Below are positions 23,992 to 31,864 of a stretch of 64,000 nucleotides of DNA, piece by piece. Within the stretch, counting starts at the first letter, position 1; the number at the start of each line of letters is the position of its first letter. The stretch is from Hymenobacter plasmatis (GTDB lineage: Bacteria; Bacteroidota; Bacteroidia; Cytophagales; Hymenobacteraceae). Both the position numbers and the translations under genes were made by a program. The stretch is taken from positions 1 to 64,000 of the forward strand of contig NZ_JAJFAW010000003.1 in NCBI RefSeq assembly GCF_020711255.1, written 5' to 3'. Under the pieces are notes generated by a model, which was given only the letters and a program-made list of their open reading frames with translations, searched no databases and had not been told where the DNA came from.

Positions 23992-25254
23992 ATGGTCCGT
24001 TTCGTTACTTTCATGCTGGCCGTGGTGCTGGCCTTTGCCTCCCGTTCGGCGGCCGGCTACTCGGTGCTCACGCATCAGGCCAATATTGATTCGACGTGGG
24101 AGCGCTGCCTGGTGCCGGCCATCAAGGCCCGGTACCCCGGTACTACCGACGAGCAACTGGCCGATGCCAAGGCGTATGCCTACGGCGGGGCCATTATTCA
24201 GGACATGGGATACTATCCCTTTGGCTCGGTGCTGTTCACGAACCTGACCCACTACGTGCGCTCCGGCGACTTCGTGCGCAACCTCATCAACCAATCGCGC
24301 GACCGCAACGATTACGCTTTTGCCCTGGGCGCCCTGGCCCACTACGAAGCAGACCTCAACGGTCATCCCGAAGGCACCAACCGCGCCCTGGCCTCGGTGT
24401 ACCCGGACCTGAAAGCGAAATTCGGCGACGTCATCACCTACAACCAGGCCCCCAAGCAGCACACCCAGCTGGAATTCGCGTTTGACGTGGTGCAACTGGC
24501 CAGTGGCAAGTACCACACCCAGGACTACCACCAGAAGATAGGCTTCCAGGTGGGCAAATCGGTATTGGAACGGGCTTTCCTGCAGACCTACGGCCTGGAG
24601 CTGGGCCAGGTGATAGTGAACGTAGACCTGAGCATTGCCAGCTTCCGCTTTGCCGTGAGCCAGCTGATACCCACGGCGGCCCGCTCGGCCTGGCACTACA
24701 AGCGCAAGGATATTTTGAAGATTAGCCCCGGCGCGCGGCGGCGCGACTACTTGCAGCGCAACAGCCCCAGGAAGTTCCGGAAAGAATACGGCACCGAGTA
24801 CAAGAAGCCGGGCTTTGGGGCCCGCATCATTTCCTACTTCATCCGGATACTGCCCAAAATTGGCCCGCTCAAGCCCTTTGCTTTTAAACTGCCTACTCCC
24901 GAGGCGCAGAAATATTTCCGGGCCAGCTTCCAGAAAGTAATGGTGAGCTACTGCCGCGATATGGCGCGCCAGCCCGCCGATACGGCCGCCGCGCCCCTGG
25001 CCCTCATCAATGCCGACTTCGATACCGGCCACGTCACCCGCGCCGGCGAGTACCCGCTGGCCGATGAAACTTACGGCGAGTTGCTGCGCAAACTGGCCAA
25101 TAAGAAGTTTGAAAACCTCAACCCGCTGACGCGGCAGAATATCCTGGCTTTCTACGGCGACCACCCCAAAGCTCCTGTCTCAGAGGAAGAAAAGGAGCGC
25201 AACAAGCAGCGCGAAACGCTGGAAGCACTGGCGCAGCTCAAGGCCATTCAGTAG
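23992..25254 (+). CDS. Zinc-dependent phospholipase C family protein
   Basis: The 420-residue exported protein starts at ATG 23992 (MVRFVTFMLAVVLAFASRSA, a signal peptide ending in AAG). The all-helical zinc-binding domain shows YSVLTHQANIDSTWE, LFTNLTHYVRSGDFV and GALAHYEADLNGHPEGTN, whose His and Asp residues fit the metal ligands of the PF00882-type fold. In that superfamily the enzymes cleave phospholipid head groups or nucleic acid; substrate here is unknown. The C-terminal 60 residues are charged (EEEKERNKQRETLEA). It follows the GH43 by 107 bp but need not belong to the polysaccharide locus. Confidence 0.83.
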   Translation: MVRFVTFMLAVVLAFASRSAAGYSVLTHQANIDSTWERCLVPAIKARYPGTTDEQLADAKAYAYGGAIIQDMGYYPFGSVLFTNLTHYVRSGDFVRNLINQSRDRNDYAFALGALAHYEADLNGHPEGTNRALASVYPDLKAKFGDVITYNQAPKQHTQLEFAFDVVQLASGKYHTQDYHQKIGFQVGKSVLERAFLQTYGLELGQVIVNVDLSIASFRFAVSQLIPTAARSAWHYKRKDILKISPGARRRDYLQRNSPRKFRKEYGTEYKKPGFGARIISYFIRILPKIGPLKPFAFKLPTPEAQKYFRASFQKVMVSYCRDMARQPADTAAAPLALINADFDTGHVTRAGEYPLADETYGELLRKLANKKFENLNPLTRQNILAFYGDHPKAPVSEEEKERNKQRETLEALAQLKAIQ

Positions 25255-25299
25255 CGCCTCAGGGTGGGTTTATCGGCTTAGGTTACTTGCCAGGATGCC

Positions 25300-25425
25300 A
25301 GCACGGGGTAGAGACGCGATACTTCGCGTCGCGTCGTCCGCGCCATTTGGTGTCGTATAGGCATTGTTTCAACGCAAGTAGCTCAACGACGAGACGCAAA
25401 ATGTTGCGTCTTTACACCGTGCTGA
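25300..25425. repeat. Palindromic repeat, 'GTAGAGACGC' type
   Basis: AGCACGGGGTAGAGACGCGA at 25300 and GCGTCTTTACACCGTGCT ending near 25425 form the outer arms, with inner CGCGTC/GACGCG pairing. The word GAGACGC...GCGTCT is common in intergenic repeats of Bacteroidota (recollection). The rest of the gap 25255-25650 shows nothing else. Confidence 0.55.
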
Positions 25426-25650
25426 ATCAAACAGCTTCTAAGGCCGACTCTTGGAAAATCCCAGCTCAATTAGCCGTAACCAGCCATGAACTCAAAGAGT
25501 AGGAGCAGGCCAGGTTGAGGTTGCCAGGTAATGGATACAGGGAAGGTGGCCAGCCCCCGAAGAAATTTGGGAGATGCATTTAAACCCCATGGCGGCCCGC
25601 GTATCTATGGTAGTAAATCCTTTTACTGCATTTATTACCAATCTATTGCC

Positions 25651-26544
25651 ATGAAGTCGAACACGTCCAAACTCCTGGTGCTGGCGCTGCTGCTCGTTCT
25701 ATCCGCTACTGTAGCTGGTATGGCCCAGGGAGGTTCGCATCGCGGCGGCCCTGCCGGGCCCGCCCGTCCCGAAATCAACGCCTACTTCCAGGCCAACGTG
25801 CTGCCCGTACTGCGGCAGCAGCGCCAGAAGCTTGAGCCGCAGCTCGACCCCGCCGACCGCGCCCAACTAGCCACCTACCGCACCCAACTGGCCGCGCTAA
25901 AGCAGCAGGGCCAGGCCCTGCGCCAGAGCATTGCCCCGGCTGGCCCTCCGGCGGGCGGGCGCCCCATGCTCACCGATGCCCAGCGTCAGCAGGTGCAGCA
26001 GCTCCACTCGCAAACGAGAACCATCATGCTCAGCGTAGCCCAGATGGCTCAGAAATACGAGGCCCCCATCCGGCAGCTGGCCCAGGAAGTGCAGCCCCAG
26101 AAAGAAAAGTGGGCGGCTGACATCAAAGGCATCGTGAGCAAAAACGCCACGCCCGAGCAACAGCAAAGAATAGCCCAACACGGTGGCATGGAGCGCGGCC
26201 GGGGCGGCATGCATCGGTTCTTCAAGCCCGCCATGTTCCTGCTGATGGACCCCAATGCCCCCGCCTCCAGCACCACGGACGGCAGCTCCGGCAGCACCAG
26301 CTTCTACCCCAACCCCGCCGCTGCCACCAGCCAGCTCAACTACGACGTAAAGAAAGCCGGCCCGGTCACCGTCGATTTACTCGACGGCAATGGCAACAAG
26401 CTGCGCACGCTGGTATCGGAGAGCAATGTTGAAAAAGGCGCCCACACCCAGTCCTTGGATTTGCGCGACCTGCCCGCCGGCACGTATTTCTACAAAATCA
26501 CCACCCGTTCGGGTAGCGAGACAAAGCGGTTTGTGAAGGAGTAA
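25651..26544 (+). CDS. Exported helical protein with type IX sorting domain
   Basis: The 297-residue protein starts at ATG 25651 with MKSNTSKLLVLALLLVLSAT and a signal peptide ending AGMAQ. Residues about 35-185 are predicted helical with many Gln and charged residues (NVLPVLRQQRQKLEPQLDPADRAQL, QVQQLHSQTRTIMLSV), reminiscent of Spy/CpxP-like periplasmic chaperones, though no LTxxQ motif is clear. The last 75 residues (SFYPNPAAATSQLNYDVKKA ... GTYFYKITTRSGSETKRFVKE) form a type A sorting domain, so the protein should end up on the surface. Function is not known. Confidence 0.75.
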   Translation: MKSNTSKLLVLALLLVLSATVAGMAQGGSHRGGPAGPARPEINAYFQANVLPVLRQQRQKLEPQLDPADRAQLATYRTQLAALKQQGQALRQSIAPAGPPAGGRPMLTDAQRQQVQQLHSQTRTIMLSVAQMAQKYEAPIRQLAQEVQPQKEKWAADIKGIVSKNATPEQQQRIAQHGGMERGRGGMHRFFKPAMFLLMDPNAPASSTTDGSSGSTSFYPNPAAATSQLNYDVKKAGPVTVDLLDGNGNKLRTLVSESNVEKGAHTQSLDLRDLPAGTYFYKITTRSGSETKRFVKE

Positions 26545-26551
26545 AATCCGC

Positions 26552-26587
26552 CTTGTCATTGCGAGCGCAGCGCAGCAATCCGTCCTG
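26552..26587. repeat. REP-like palindrome, 'GCAATGAC' family, copy 2
   Basis: CTTGTCATTGCGAGCGCAGC followed by GCAGCAATCCGTCCTG sits just after the stop codon of the sorting-domain gene. It is the reverse orientation of copy 1. Confidence 0.65.
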
Positions 26588-26606
26588 TAAAAGCCACACA
26601 CTTTCT

Positions 26607-26652
26607 AAAGCAAAAAGCCCCGGTTCTGCGCAGAACCGGGGCTTTTTGCTTT
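26607..26652. terminator. Perfect 46-bp palindromic terminator
   Basis: AAAGCAAAAAGCCCCGGTTC (from 26607) is followed by TGC and the full complement ending CTTTTTGCTTT at 26652, giving 23-bp arms. It is bidirectional between the convergent genes at 25651 and 26738 and is framed by two REP-like copies. Confidence 0.88.
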
Positions 26653-26689
26653 AAAAGGGCTTGTCACAACTCGGGGTTGGTCGCATAGA

Positions 26690-26729
26690 CAGGAGGGATT
26701 GCCACGGCCTGCGGCCTCGCAATGACAGG
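26690..26729. repeat. REP-like palindrome, 'GCAATGAC' family, copy 3
   Basis: GACAGGAGGGATTGCCACGG ... CCTCGCAATGACAGG has the same orientation as copy 1. GGTTGGTCGC stands shortly before it, as it does before copy 1. Confidence 0.65.
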
Positions 26730-26737
26730 GCCGAGGT

Positions 26738-28120
26738 CTACTGCCCCTGCACTAGGTCGCCACTCAGGCGCCGGAGCTGGGTTTCGGCCTGCTTGGCGGC
26801 GTAGCGAATGTCGAGCAGGCGGGTTTCTGCGTCCAGCTCGTTGCGCTGGGCTTCGCGCAGGGCCAGGGGCGTGAGCAGGCCCAGGCGGTAGCGCTCCAGG
26901 GCAATGTCCACGTTCTGGCGGGCCAGCTGGATGTTGGCTTCTTCGAGCTCAAGCAGCTGCAGGTAGTTCTGGTACTGCGCAAAGGCGGTGGCAGCGTCGG
27001 CGTCGAGCTGCAGGCTGGTTTGGCTCAGGCTGAGCTGGCTTTGCTCTTCCACCACGCGGGCGTTCTGTTCCTGGCGGCGCAGGTTGAAGCCGTTGAAAAT
27101 GGGCACCGAGGCGGTGACGCCGTAGTTCAGGCCCTGCACCTGGTTGGTGCTGCTGGTGAGGACAGTGCCGGCAAAGGCTGCGTTGTTGATGTTGCGGGTG
27201 AGGCCGTAGCCCGAAACGAGCCCAATTCGGGGAAAGCGCGACGCCCGCACCAGCTTGCGGTCGTAGGTGGCCACGTCGGTGCCGAGGCGGGCCTGGGCCA
27301 GGCGCGGGTTACGGGTTTTGATGCCTTCTACCACGGCGTCTTCGCGCAGGTCGCGCGACACGGTCAGGCTGTCGGAAGGCGAGAAGTCGAGCCGGGGGCT
27401 GCGGCCCATCAGGTTGTTGAGGGTGATTTTGGCGGCGGCCAGCGCCTGCTGCTGCTGCAAAAACTGGCTGCGGTCGGCGTTGTAGTCCACTTGGGCCGTC
27501 AGCACTTCCACCTTGGCGCTCACGCCCACGTCTACCTGGGCCTTGGTGAGGTCGATGCGGGCTTGCCCAATTTTGAGTGCGGCTTCCAGGGAGGTGATTT
27601 TGCCGGCCTGCCGCACCACGTCGTAGTAGGCGTTGGTCACGTCTTCCACCGTTTCCTCCACCGTGGCGCGCGTGATTTGCTGCTGCTGCTCGCGCAGGGT
27701 TTTCAGCCGGTCGTAGGCGATGAACATGCCCAGGCCATCGAAAATGGTCCAGCCCAATGTCACGTTCGTGTTGAAGGCGTTGGACGTGGCCCCGTTCACG
27801 ATGCGCGGGTCGTTTTCGCCAAACTTCTGGTTGATGTTGTTATTGTTGAACGTCCGGGTCAGGTTGCCGGTAAGGCTGGGCAGCTGGCCGGCGTTGCCGC
27901 GCGTCACGTTGTTACCGGCAATGTTGGCGTCCTGCCGCGACAGCAAAATGCCAAAGTTGTGCTGCAGGGCTTCGGCAATGGCCTCCTGCAGCGAAAGGGG
28001 AGTGGCCGCCGCCACGCTGGTGGGCTTAGCTAGCTGCCGCGGCCGTGCGGTGGGTGTTTTCACCTGGGCCTGGCCCGCCAGCGGAAGTAAGGAAAGAAGG
28101 AGGAGCGTAAAGCGTTTCAT
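26738..28120 (-). CDS. TolC-type outer-membrane efflux channel
   Basis: The 460-residue protein forms the outer-membrane exit duct of the RND pump encoded upstream. The signal peptide MKRFTLLLLSLLPLAGQAQ is followed by two outer-membrane-efflux repeats. The first starts SLQEAIAEALQHNFGILLSRQD, and the second includes DAVVEGIKTRNPRLAQARL. Long helices such as EEANIQLARQNVDIALERYR and GLLTPLALREAQRNELDAE build the periplasmic barrel. Length is normal. It is the last gene of the operon, separated from the permease by a 164-bp palindromic repeat, which may reduce its share of the transcript. Confidence 0.92.
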   Translation of the reverse strand: MKRFTLLLLSLLPLAGQAQVKTPTARPRQLAKPTSVAAATPLSLQEAIAEALQHNFGILLSRQDANIAGNNVTRGNAGQLPSLTGNLTRTFNNNNINQKFGENDPRIVNGATSNAFNTNVTLGWTIFDGLGMFIAYDRLKTLREQQQQITRATVEETVEDVTNAYYDVVRQAGKITSLEAALKIGQARIDLTKAQVDVGVSAKVEVLTAQVDYNADRSQFLQQQQALAAAKITLNNLMGRSPRLDFSPSDSLTVSRDLREDAVVEGIKTRNPRLAQARLGTDVATYDRKLVRASRFPRIGLVSGYGLTRNINNAAFAGTVLTSSTNQVQGLNYGVTASVPIFNGFNLRRQEQNARVVEEQSQLSLSQTSLQLDADAATAFAQYQNYLQLLELEEANIQLARQNVDIALERYRLGLLTPLALREAQRNELDAETRLLDIRYAAKQAETQLRRLSGDLVQGQ

Positions 28121-28140
28121 GTAAGAGTTCAGAACATCAA

Positions 28141-28304
28141 ACTCCCCTCCTCAGCTGAGGAGGGGATGTTCAGCCGCAAGGCTGAACTGGGGTGGTTAGT
28201 TTCGTTGAACGAAGGGCGAACGACTCGTTCCGGTATCGTTCAACGGCTCAACCACCCCAGTTGCCGCAGGCGCGGCAACGTCCCCTCCTTGGTAAGGAGG
28301 GGAG
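28141..28304. repeat. Large palindromic repeat, copy 1
   Basis: The 164-bp element opens ACTCCCCTCCTCAGCTGAGG and closes CCTTGGTAAGGAGGGGAG. It contains CTGGGGTGGTTAG and CTCAACCACCCCAG as facing arms, with GGGCGAACGACT between. It is related to 43204-43380. It lies between the efflux permease and TolC genes of one operon. Confidence 0.85.
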
Positions 28305-28312
28305 CATTTTAC

Positions 28313-31300
28313 TTAAGCAGGCACCGTTTCGGGCTGGCCTTGGGCCACTTTCGGCTTGTGCTTTTTAGCCGTAGCAAAGTAGGAGTACATCACCGGCACC
28401 ACGTACAGCGTGAGGCCCGTGGCGAAGAACAGGCCGCCCACCACACCAATGCCCATGGCCCGGCGGCTGAGTGCCCCCGCACCCGTGGCAATGGCAATGG
28501 GCAGAATGCCGAGAATGGCGCACAGCGAAGTCATCAGAATGGGACGGAAGCGGGCCGTGGCGCCTTCAATCAGGCCGGTCATGTAGTCCACATTCTCTTT
28601 CTCTACGCGCTGGTTGGCAAACTCCACGATAAGGATACCATTCTTCGTGACGAGGCCCACCAGCATGATGATGCCGATTTGCGAGAACAGATTCAGCGTC
28701 TGGTTGAAGTACCACAAACTGAGAAGGGCGCCCGAAAGGGCCAGCGGCACCGTCACCATGATGATAACCGGGTCGCGGAAGCTCTCGAACTGCGCCGCCA
28801 GCACCAGGTAAATCAGCACCAGGGCCAGGCCGAAGGCGAAGAGGAGGGAAGATGAGCTTTCCTCGAAGTCGCGCGAGGCGCCGGACAGCTCCGTGGAGAA
28901 GGTGTCGTCGAGGTTTTTATCGGCAATGGCGCGCATGGCCGCAATGCCGTCGCCGAGGGTCTTGCCCGGCGAGAGCGAGGCCGAGAACGTAGCCGAATTG
29001 TAGCGGTTGAAGCGGTAGAGCTGAGGTGGCGTGCTGCTTTCCTCCAGCCGGATTACGTTGTCGAGCTGCACCAGCTCGCCCTTGTCGTTCTTCACCGATA
29101 GCAGGCGCACGTCGAGGGGCTGATTGCGGTCTTCGCGGGCCACCTGCCCGATAATCTGGTACTGCTTGCCGTTGCGAATAAAGTAGCCGTAGCGCTGGCC
29201 GCTCAGGCCCGCCTGCAGGGTTTGCGAGATGCTTTGCACCGACACGCCCAGGCTCTGGGCCTTTTCGCGGTCAATATTCACGCGCAGCTCGGGCTTGTTG
29301 AACTTCAGGTTCACGTCCACAAACTGGAAAGTGGGGTCCTGCCGGGCCTGGTCCAGAAACTTGGGCACCGCGGCGCGCAGCTTTTCAAAATCCTGGCTTT
29401 GCACCACAAACTGCACCGGTAGGCCACCGCCACCGCCCGAGCCAATGCTCTGGTCCTGCGACACCGACGTGCGGGCCGCCGACAGGCGCTTCACGCCGTT
29501 GGTCAGCTTTTTGGCAATGTCGTCCTGCGTTTTTTCGCGCCGGTCGGCGTCCACGAGCAGCACCCGGGCAATGCCGGAGTTGGAGCCGCCGCCGAAGCCC
29601 GGCGAGGTTACGGCAAATACGCTGCTGAGCTCTTTTTCGCCCACCGAGTCCATGGCCAGCTTGGTAACCTGGCTCATGTAGGCGTCCATAAACTCAAAGG
29701 ACGCGCCTTCCGGACCGGTTGAGCTGATGCTGATGCGGCTGCGGTCTTCCACCGGGGCCAGCTCCGAGGGCAGGGTTTTCATGAAAAACCAAATGCCCCC
29801 GCCCGTGACGGCAATCATGGCCCAGGCCATCCAGCGGTTGCGCAGGAAGGTTTGCAGGCTGCCCTGGTAGGCGCCTATCATCTTCTCAAAGAAGGGCTCG
29901 GTCTTGCGATAAAACCAGTTGTGCTTTTCCTGGCGCTTCAGCAGCTTCGAGCACATCATAGGCGTGAGCGTGAGCGACACGAAGGCCGAAATCAGCACCG
30001 AGCCCGCCACCACAATGCCAAACTCGCGGAACAAACGCCCCGTGATGCCCGTGAGGAATACCACCGGCAGAAACACCGCCGCCAGCACCACCGTGGTGCT
30101 CACCACGGCCATGAGAATTTCCTCCGAGCCTTTGATGGCTGCCGTTTTCGGGTCTTCGCCCTCCTCTATTCGGGAGTATATATTTTCCAGCACCACAATG
30201 GCGTCGTCCACCACCAGGCCAATGGCCAGCACGATGGCCAGCAGCGTCAGCACGTTGATGGTGAAGTTGAGCAGGTACATTACGAAGAAAATGCCCACCA
30301 GCGACACCGGGATAGCCACCACCGGAATGATGGTAGAGCGCCAGTCGCGCAAAAACAAGAAGATGATGATTACCACCAGCACGAAGGCCTCGATGATGGT
30401 ATGCTCCACCTCACTGATGGACTGGCGAATGAAAATGGAGTTGTCGAAGCCGGGCTTCAGCACCAGGTCCTTGGGCAGGTCCTTCTCGTAGGTTTTGATG
30501 CGCTTGTTGAACTCCGTGGCAATGTCAATCTGGTTGGAGCCGGGCTGCGGAATCACGGCCAGGCCCACCATGGGCACGCCGTTTACCTTGAAGATGGTCT
30601 GGTCGTTTTCGGGGTACAGCTCGGCATAGCCCACATCCGACAAGCGAATCAGCGACACAGCATCCTTTCGGATAATCAGGTTGTTGAAATCATCGACCGA
30701 CGTGAGACGACCCATGGTGCGCAGCGTGAGCTGGGTGCTCTGGCCCTGTACCGAGCCGCTGGGCAGCTCCACGTTTTCGCGGGTGAGGGCCTGCTGCACT
30801 TCCACCGGCGACACGCGCAGCGCGGAAAGCTTCACCGGGTCGAGCCACAGGCGCATAGAGTATTTCCGCTCGCCATACACGCGCACTTCCGACACGCCGG
30901 GAATGGTCTGAATCCGCTCTTTTAGGGTGTTGTTGGCGTAGTCCGTCAGCTCCAGCAGCGTGCGCTTGTTGCTGCTCAGGTAGGTCATCACAATGGGCTG
31001 GGAGTCGGCGTTGGCCTTGCTCACCACCGGCGGGTCGATGTCGCGCGGCAAGCGGCCCTGCGCACCCGATACCTTGTCGCGTACGTCGTTGGCGGCGCTT
31101 TCCAGGTCGGCGTCGAGGTCAAACTCTACTGTAATCTGGGAGCGGCCGTCGCGGCTGTTCGAGGTCAGGTTCTTGATGCCGGCAATGCCGTTGATGCCTT
31201 CTTCCAGGGGCTCGGTGACCTGGCCCTGCATCACATCGGCCGAGGCGCCGGTGTAGCTGGCCGACACCGTGATAATGGGCGGGTCCACGCTCGGGTACTC

Positions 31301-31405
31301 GCGAATGCTGAGGTACCGAAAGCCGATAACGCCAAAAATGATGATGACCAGGCTCATCACAATGGCTAGTACCGGGCGGTTGATGCTGGTGGAAGAAAGA
31401 CTCAT
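28313..31405 (-). CDS. RND efflux permease, HAE1/AcrB type
   Basis: The 1030-residue inner-membrane proton antiporter is the motor of the tripartite pump. It has the 12-helix, two-half layout with two large periplasmic loops. Helix 4 carries the proton-relay pair Asp400-Asp401 in LAIGLVVDDAIVVLEN, and GRLFREFGIVVAGS begins the next segment. The N-terminus reads SINRPVLAIVMSLVIIIFGV, followed by YPSVDPPIITVSASYTGASA, as in AcrB/MexB. A PGKTLGDGIAAM region and QIGIIMLVGLVTKNGILIVEFAN appear in the second half. Substrates are likely hydrophobic or amphipathic drugs, which is inference. A four-helix-bundle cassette lies between it and the adaptor gene. Confidence 0.95.
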   Translation of the reverse strand: MSLSSTSINRPVLAIVMSLVIIIFGVIGFRYLSIREYPSVDPPIITVSASYTGASADVMQGQVTEPLEEGINGIAGIKNLTSNSRDGRSQITVEFDLDADLESAANDVRDKVSGAQGRLPRDIDPPVVSKANADSQPIVMTYLSSNKRTLLELTDYANNTLKERIQTIPGVSEVRVYGERKYSMRLWLDPVKLSALRVSPVEVQQALTRENVELPSGSVQGQSTQLTLRTMGRLTSVDDFNNLIIRKDAVSLIRLSDVGYAELYPENDQTIFKVNGVPMVGLAVIPQPGSNQIDIATEFNKRIKTYEKDLPKDLVLKPGFDNSIFIRQSISEVEHTIIEAFVLVVIIIFLFLRDWRSTIIPVVAIPVSLVGIFFVMYLLNFTINVLTLLAIVLAIGLVVDDAIVVLENIYSRIEEGEDPKTAAIKGSEEILMAVVSTTVVLAAVFLPVVFLTGITGRLFREFGIVVAGSVLISAFVSLTLTPMMCSKLLKRQEKHNWFYRKTEPFFEKMIGAYQGSLQTFLRNRWMAWAMIAVTGGGIWFFMKTLPSELAPVEDRSRISISSTGPEGASFEFMDAYMSQVTKLAMDSVGEKELSSVFAVTSPGFGGGSNSGIARVLLVDADRREKTQDDIAKKLTNGVKRLSAARTSVSQDQSIGSGGGGGLPVQFVVQSQDFEKLRAAVPKFLDQARQDPTFQFVDVNLKFNKPELRVNIDREKAQSLGVSVQSISQTLQAGLSGQRYGYFIRNGKQYQIIGQVAREDRNQPLDVRLLSVKNDKGELVQLDNVIRLEESSTPPQLYRFNRYNSATFSASLSPGKTLGDGIAAMRAIADKNLDDTFSTELSGASRDFEESSSSLLFAFGLALVLIYLVLAAQFESFRDPVIIMVTVPLALSGALLSLWYFNQTLNLFSQIGIIMLVGLVTKNGILIVEFANQRVEKENVDYMTGLIEGATARFRPILMTSLCAILGILPIAIATGAGALSRRAMGIGVVGGLFFATGLTLYVVPVMYSYFATAKKHKPKVAQGQPETVPA

Positions 31406-31411
31406 TTTTTG

Positions 31412-31864
31412 TGAATTAATAATTAAGAATTATTAATTAAAAATCAGGCATCACCGCTTTTTGTAGAGCGGATAATTGCTGTTAATATTTTTAATAACTC
31501 CTCGCAATCCAATAATAAAGAATGCGATTGGGGAATGTCTATGTAATCGGTATCCCGAAGTAAACGCAGCCAATAATGCGTCTCACGGGTTTCTTTATAA
31601 GCAATGCTGCACTTGGAGACAAAGTCCTTGCGCGACTGCCCTCCAACCGCTTCTTCCATATTGGCACCAATGGAAGTGCCACTGCGCCGGATTTGGTCGG
31701 CGAGTTGAAACGCCTGCTTGTCTTTGACCAGAAACTGACTTAACCGAACGATGCGCACTGCAAATGCATAGCTTTTTTGCAAGACGACGTTTTCCTCTTT
31801 CATGCGCCTGCGCTAAGTAGCAGCATCTGCAATTCTTAATTACGAATTCTTAATTCTTAATTAC
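31412..31864. mobile_element. Candidate four-helix-bundle cassette with inverted repeats
   Basis: TAATTAAGAATT (31420-31431) is the exact complement of AATTCTTAATTA (31831-31842), enclosing the four-helix-bundle gene. A 13-bp direct repeat AATTCTTAATTAC occurs at 31831-31843 and again at 31852-31864, the second covering the adaptor's last codons and stop. In RNA the inverted repeats could pair into a stem closing a loop of about 400 nt, as intervening sequences in 23S rRNA do. Confidence 0.55.
31444..31803 (-). CDS. Four-helix-bundle protein (23S rRNA intervening-sequence family)
   Basis: The 119-residue protein matches the S23/IVP four-helix-bundle family: SYAFAVRIVRLSQFLVKDKQ, then the strongly conserved QLADQIRRSGTSIGANMEEA, SRKDFVSKCSIAYKETRETH and YWLRLLRDTDYI. 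Relatives are encoded inside intervening sequences of 23S rRNA or act as accessory proteins of diversity-generating retroelements (Avd); most free-standing members have no known role. The surface is basic and might bind nucleic acid. Placement inside an efflux operon, flanked by AT-rich repeats, and its lower GC suggest arrival by transfer. Confidence 0.87.
   Translation of the reverse strand: MKEENVVLQKSYAFAVRIVRLSQFLVKDKQAFQLADQIRRSGTSIGANMEEAVGGQSRKDFVSKCSIAYKETRETHYWLRLLRDTDYIDIPQSHSLLLDCEELLKILTAIIRSTKSGDA

Noticed and set aside
31444-31803. Diversity-generating retroelement accessory protein (Avd)
   Set aside because: The fold is related, but there is no reverse transcriptase, template repeat or variable protein gene nearby.
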